64,000 bases of DNA. Origin: Pseudobutyrivibrio ruminis DSM 9787. GTDB taxonomy: Bacteria; Bacillota; Clostridia; Lachnospirales; Lachnospiraceae. The notes under the pieces were generated by a model. The model was not told the origin of the DNA. It saw only the letters and a list, made by a program, of their open reading frames with translations, and did no database searches. The DNA lies in contig NZ_OBMR01000005.1 in assembly GCF_900218035.1 (NCBI RefSeq), positions 124,001 through 188,000 on the forward strand, given 5' to 3'. Each line of letters opens with the position of its first letter. Positions within the stretch are counted from its first letter, which is position 1. A program made the translations under genes and the position numbers. Below are positions 60,337 through 64,000 of this stretch, in pieces.

Positions 60337-61227
60337 TTACATATTCTTTTCTTCCATCATCTCTGAAAAAGTCCCCATATATACATTTCCCTGACCGAGT
60401 AAAAATCCTAAATCATCCATAAAAGCTTTTGTCTTAGGATTGTTTTCAAATCCCTTTGCCTTAAGCTCCTCTAAGAATTCAAAACCTAATTTAGAATCGA
60501 TAGTTAATTCATCATCCTCTTCCACATCACCAAAGCTTCTATTTTTAACATATTCGCCTCTGAACTTTTTATATTCAGCTGCTCGTACCCCATCGTACTT
60601 CATCTGATCCTGTTCGATGATTCTGATGCAGTTAAGCATGTCTTCAGCGTCTGCAAGAGCGTTATGCTCCACATAACCGCCAAGGCCACAGATTGTTTTC
60701 ATATCTGCAAGGGAGAGATTTGCATCTAAGCCTCCAGTAACATCCAAGCTGACTTCTTTTTGAATATTGTCAAAAGTGCTAATAAACTTTGCAACGCTTC
60801 GCTTAAGTGGCTTTTCCAGATTTCTAGATTCATAGTCTCTTTGAAAGCTGTTTTTATCTCCACCCCAAACGCAAATCTTTCCAACCTGAAACTTTCGAAT
60901 GCGAGTGATAAGCTCAGTCATAACATCCTCGTAAGCTGGAGCGTCCTCTAAATCTTCATTGGTAAGACCAGTGAGCTCCGTAATAAGTGGCGGTAATTTA
61001 TGGCCAGGTCTTAGCTGAACTGTTGAGTAGAATCTATCAAGCTCCTCATGGGCTGGATTTGTGATAATTACGCCCACAGAAATAACATCCTCAATGGAAC
61101 TCTTTTTATATCTCGCACTAAGATATTCCGCATCAAGGAATGCCTGATTCTTGCCTTTGTATCCTGCAGGAGCAGTCTGACTAGGCCCTTTTACTTTGTT
61201 TTTTGTACTTGTATTATTTGTAGCCAA
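60337..61227 (-). CDS. DEDD 3'-5' exonuclease
   Basis: About 296-aa DnaQ-like exonuclease. Exo I FLDAEYLS (D-E), Exo II with NSFQRDYESRNL, and Exo III HNALADAEDML. It resembles KapD/ERI-1-type nucleases acting on DNA or small RNA ends. A TTG start at 61227 with TTTGGAG 6 bases upstream is preferred; another TTG four codons further (61239) is possible. C-terminal about 80 residues (EEDDELTIDSKLGFEFLEE onward) are an added helical tail. Confidence 0.85.
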   Translation of the reverse strand: MATNNTSTKNKVKGPSQTAPAGYKGKNQAFLDAEYLSARYKKSSIEDVISVGVIITNPAHEELDRFYSTVQLRPGHKLPPLITELTGLTNEDLEDAPAYEDVMTELITRIRKFQVGKICVWGGDKNSFQRDYESRNLEKPLKRSVAKFISTFDNIQKEVSLDVTGGLDANLSLADMKTICGLGGYVEHNALADAEDMLNCIRIIEQDQMKYDGVRAAEYKKFRGEYVKNRSFGDVEEDDELTIDSKLGFEFLEELKAKGFENNPKTKAFMDDLGFLLGQGNVYMGTFSEMMEEKNM

Positions 61228-61239
61228 ATTTATCTCCAA

Positions 61240-61543
61240 ACTTTGTAAATTAATGTGAATTCATTGTACCAAAAAAATCTCTACTATACAAAACGACATC
61301 TATTATTAATTACGTACAATTTGTTTTTGCAGAAATACATCCAAAAATGTTTTTATTTTAATACATTGTGAATTTTTTGTCACTCCTATGGTATATTATT
61401 AGAGGCTAGATTGTTAGACGCAACTAACTGTCCAAATTGTGGCTAATATAACCCCACTAGCCGGCGTTTGTAAGGCTTCCACCTAGCTTACAAACAGAAC
61501 TATAAATTTTTATATTTTTATAAACAGAAAGGGAAACAAATCA
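61240..61543 (+). promoter_or_regulatory. pflB promoter and structured leader
   Basis: The 304-bp spacer contains an extended -10 (TGGTATATT, 61389-61397) with TTGTGA at 61366-61371 as a loose -35. The leader then has three small hairpins: gttag/ctaac (61413-61428), ggcta/tagcc (61441-61462) and gtttgtaag/cttacaaac (61466-61495). No riboswitch consensus, including the ZTP/pfl motif, was recognised. Confidence 0.5.
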
Positions 61544-63802
61544 ATGGCAAATCATGATTTCGCACAATGGAATGGTTTCGTCGGTCGCGTTTGGAAAGAT
61601 AACGTTGACGTACGTGACTTCATCCAGAACAACTACACTCCTTATGATGGAGATGAGTCTTTCTTAGCAGGTCCTACAGATGCTACTAACACACTTTGGG
61701 GTAAGCTTCAGGAACTTCAGGCAGCTGAGCGTGCTAAGGGCGGCGTTTTAGACATGGAAACAGAAATTGTTTCATCTCTTACTTCTTATGGCCCAGGTTA
61801 CATCTCAGAAGATACAAAGGATCTTGAAAAGATCGTTGGTCTTCAGACAGACAAGCCTCTTAAGAGAGCTTTCATGCCATACGGTGGTATTAAAATGGCT
61901 GAGCAGTCTTGCAGAATGTACGGTTATGAGCCAAGCGAGAAGCTTCACGAAATCTTTACTGTTTATCACAAGACACACAATCAGGGAGTTTTCGATATCT
62001 ACACACCAGAGATTATGAAAGCTCGTCACAATAAAATTCTTACAGGTCTTCCTGATACATACGGCCGTGGTCGTATCGTAGGCGATTACAGAAGAGTTGC
62101 TCTTTACGGTATCGATTACCTTATCGAAAAGAAGCAGATTGACTTCGCTAACACAAATCGTCAGGGTATGAGACGTTATGACTTCCAGCTTCGCGAGGAA
62201 ATCACAGACCAGATTAACGCTCTTAAGGGCATGAAGGAAATGGCTGCTTCTTACGGCTTTGATATTTCTAAGCCAGCTGCAAACGCTAAGGAAGCTGCTC
62301 AGTGGTTATACTTCGGTTACCTTGCAGCTATCAAGACTCAAAACGGTGCTGCTATGTCAGTAGGACGTGTTTCTACATTCCTTGATATCTACATGACACG
62401 TGACCTTGCAAACGGTGTTATCACAGAGTCTGAGGCACAGGAAATTATCGATCACTTCACAATGAAGTGCCGTATGGTTAAGTTTGCTCGTATCGAGTCT
62501 TACAACCAGTTATTCTCAGGTGACCCAGTATGGGCTACACTCGAAGTTGGTGGTATTGGTCTTGATGGACGTCACCAGGTTACAAAGACTTGCTACAGAT
62601 TCCTTCACACACTTGAAAACATGGGTCCTTCACCAGAGCCAAACCTTACAGTTATGTACTCTAGCCGTCTTCCTGAAAGCTTCAAGAAGTACGCTGCAAA
62701 GATTTCTGTAAACACATCTTCTATCCAGTACGAGAACGATGATGTTATGAGAGTTACATGGGGCGATGATTACTCAATCTGCTGCTGTGTATCTGCTACA
62801 GAAACAGGTAAGGAGCTTCAGTTCTTCGGTGCTCGTGCAAACCTTGCTAAGTGTCTTCTTTACGCTATCAACGGCGGTGTTGATGAGAAGTCACATGATC
62901 AGGTTGGTCCTGAGTACACACCTATCACATCTGAGTACCTTGACTACGATGAGGTTATGCATAAGTTTGATCAGATGATGGATTGGTTAGCTCACATGTA
63001 TGTTGGAGCACTCAACATGATTCACTACATGCATGATAAGTATTACTATGAAGTTTGCCAGATGGCACTTATCGATACACACGTACGTCGTTCATTTGCT
63101 ACAGGTATCGCTGGATTCTCACACTGTGTAGATTCACTTTCAGCTATCAAGTATGCAAAGGTTAAGGCTATCCGTGATGAGGACGGAATCACAAAGGATT
63201 TCGAAATCGAAGGTGACTTTCCACGTTATGGTAACGATGATGACAGAGCTGATGAGATTGCTGTATGGCTTCTTAGAACATTCATGACAAAGCTTCGTCA
63301 TATCCACACATACAGAGATTCAGAGCCTACAACATCTATCCTTACAATTACATCAAACGTTGTATACGGTAAGGCAACAGGTGCTCTTCCAGACGGAAGA
63401 CCAGCAGGCGAGCCACTTTCACCAGGTGCTAACCCAGCATACGGTGCAGAGAAGAACGGTCTTGTTGCTTCACTTAACTCAGTAGCTAAGCTTCCATATG
63501 AAGAGGCACTTGACGGAATCTCTAATACACAGACAATCAACCCAGGTGCCCTTGGACACTCAGAGGAAGAGCGTGTTAACAACCTTGTTAACGTACTTGA
63601 CGGATACTTTGATCAGGGTGCTCATCACCTCAACGTTAACGTATTCGGTAAAGAAAAGCTTATCGATGCTATGGAGCATCCAGAGAAGCCAGAGTACGCT
63701 AACTTCACAATCCGTGTATCTGGATACGCTGTTAAGTTCATCGACCTAACAAAAGAGCAGCAGCTCGACGTTATTGCACGTACATGCCACGAGGCACTTT
63801 AA
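61544..63802 (+). CDS. pflB: Pyruvate formate-lyase
   Basis: 752-aa glycyl radical enzyme that splits pyruvate to formate and acetyl-CoA without oxygen. The active cysteines lie in [15 protein letters not shown] (near residue 412), and the radical glycine in RVSGYAVKF (near residue 728). Strong gene: optimal codons and a purine-rich ribosome site. A terminator and then the activase gene follow. Confidence 0.97.
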   Translation: MANHDFAQWNGFVGRVWKDNVDVRDFIQNNYTPYDGDESFLAGPTDATNTLWGKLQELQAAERAKGGVLDMETEIVSSLTSYGPGYISEDTKDLEKIVGLQTDKPLKRAFMPYGGIKMAEQSCRMYGYEPSEKLHEIFTVYHKTHNQGVFDIYTPEIMKARHNKILTGLPDTYGRGRIVGDYRRVALYGIDYLIEKKQIDFANTNRQGMRRYDFQLREEITDQINALKGMKEMAASYGFDISKPAANAKEAAQWLYFGYLAAIKTQNGAAMSVGRVSTFLDIYMTRDLANGVITESEAQEIIDHFTMKCRMVKFARIESYNQLFSGDPVWATLEVGGIGLDGRHQVTKTCYRFLHTLENMGPSPEPNLTVMYSSRLPESFKKYAAKISVNTSSIQYENDDVMRVTWGDDYSICCCVSATETGKELQFFGARANLAKCLLYAINGGVDEKSHDQVGPEYTPITSEYLDYDEVMHKFDQMMDWLAHMYVGALNMIHYMHDKYYYEVCQMALIDTHVRRSFATGIAGFSHCVDSLSAIKYAKVKAIRDEDGITKDFEIEGDFPRYGNDDDRADEIAVWLLRTFMTKLRHIHTYRDSEPTTSILTITSNVVYGKATGALPDGRPAGEPLSPGANPAYGAEKNGLVASLNSVAKLPYEEALDGISNTQTINPGALGHSEEERVNNLVNVLDGYFDQGAHHLNVNVFGKEKLIDAMEHPEKPEYANFTIRVSGYAVKFIDLTKEQQLDVIARTCHEAL

Positions 63803-63821
63803 TTTATAGGTAGTTTTTGTT

Positions 63822-63846
63822 GCGGCCGGCCCAAAAGGCCGGCCGC
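63822..63846 (+). terminator. Terminator between pflB and pflA
   Basis: 10-bp perfect GC-rich arms gcggccggcc (63822-63831) and ggccggccgc (63837-63846), followed by ttttttat. It stands before the pflA ribosome site, so pflA would get only partial read-through from pflB. Confidence 0.9.
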
Positions 63847-63865
63847 TTTTTTATGAGGTATAATC

Positions 63866-64000
63866 ATGAGTGAAATAATCGGATACATAAACAAGTTCGA
63901 GAGCTTCGGTGCCGTAGACGGTCCTGGAGTGAGATATTTGATTTTCTTAAATGGATGCAAGATGCGCTGTGCTTTTTGCCACAATCCAGAGACATGGGCT
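63866..64000 (+). CDS. pflA: Pyruvate formate-lyase activating enzyme, 5' part only
   Basis: First 45 codons. [20 protein letters not shown] at the start and then [14 protein letters not shown], with the radical-SAM CxxxCxxC cluster site. The enzyme installs the glycyl radical on PflB. GAGG stands 8 bases before the ATG. The gene runs off the right edge. Confidence 0.95.
   Translation, partial: MSEIIGYINKFESFGAVDGPGVRYLIFLNGCKMRCAFCHNPETWA

Noticed and set aside
61366-61386. TTGTGA...TCAC before pflB as a Rex or FNR site
   Set aside because: The half-sites are spaced 8 bp apart instead of 6 and one arm is incomplete, so no named regulator is supported.
61398-61543. ZTP (pfl motif) riboswitch in the pflB leader
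   Set aside because: The conserved GGGUCGUGACUGGCG-type and CCGCCUGGGCA-type blocks of that riboswitch are missing; only simple hairpins are seen.

Overview
The window looks like a chromosomal segment of a low-GC, anaerobic, butyrate-forming Lachnospiraceae bacterium of the Butyrivibrio/Pseudobutyrivibrio type. This is an inference from gene content: a crotonase of butyrate synthesis, pyruvate formate-lyase with its activase, desulfoferrodoxin, a xylose/pentose ABC system with a YesM/YesN-type sensor pair, xylulokinase next to a sugar isomerase, LL-diaminopimelate aminotransferase, DUF3793, DUF6320 and other Clostridia-typical families. No rRNA, CRISPR array, transposase or integrase was seen. 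Most genes are on the minus strand.

Layout. 1-3000: sugar isomerase and xylulokinase (cut by the left edge), separated by a large nested inverted repeat. 3.1-13.1 kb: zinc-ribbon membrane protein, viroplasmin/RNase H protein, AraC regulator, GNAT enzyme, secreted DUF6273/Big_2 protein, SprT-like protein, shikimate kinase, a Cthe_2159 beta-helix/DUF4956/VTC trio, small hydrolase, desulfoferrodoxin. 13.3-16.9 kb: two-permease ABC-2 exporter operon with its own ArsR-type regulator and a candidate operator. 17.1-18.2 kb: diguanylate cyclase. 18.2-21.4 kb: an accessory patch with a DJ-1/PfpI protein, two GNAT genes flanked by a 48-bp direct repeat, an orphan XRE antitoxin behind a toxin remnant, and a complete RelE/Phd-type toxin-antitoxin module between 27-bp repeats of the tRNA-Lys 3' end. 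21.36-21.97 kb: six tRNA genes (transcription order Pro, Gly, Arg, His, Gln, Lys) with one promoter. 22.1-28.2 kb: metallophosphoesterase, flavodoxin and DUF3793, a heavy-metal efflux operon (HMA chaperone, P-type ATPase, CadC-like repressor), SGNH hydrolase.

28.3-38.9 kb is a contiguous sugar-uptake and sensing block: two tandem paralogous permeases, a double ATPase, two lipoprotein binding proteins, an AraC-type response regulator, a sensor kinase and a membrane-anchored binding protein. The proteins resemble the XylF/ChvE family, and the arrangement matches the known clostridial pattern in which an anchored binding protein passes pentose sensing to a LytS/YesM kinase and YesN regulator. 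Imported pentose could feed the xylulokinase at the left edge.

39-64 kb: an EF-hand protein, CPBP protease, glycogen phosphorylase, isoleucyl-tRNA synthetase, DUF4190 protein, crotonase, an EAL-PAS-PAS-GGDEF protein, a DUF6320/acyltransferase/esterase operon, a YjfB-family protein, an AraR-like repressor behind dapL, a eukaryotic-type HisA, an M18 aminopeptidase with a flavin reductase, a lipoprotein, a DEDD exonuclease, and pflB followed by the start of pflA at the right edge.

The most unusual sequence features are a 38-bp perfect palindrome that ends two convergent genes and gives both proteins the same C-terminus, the tRNA-Lys-flanked toxin-antitoxin module with its row of hairpins, the 48-bp direct repeat around the GNAT pair, and the nested inverted repeat upstream of xylB.
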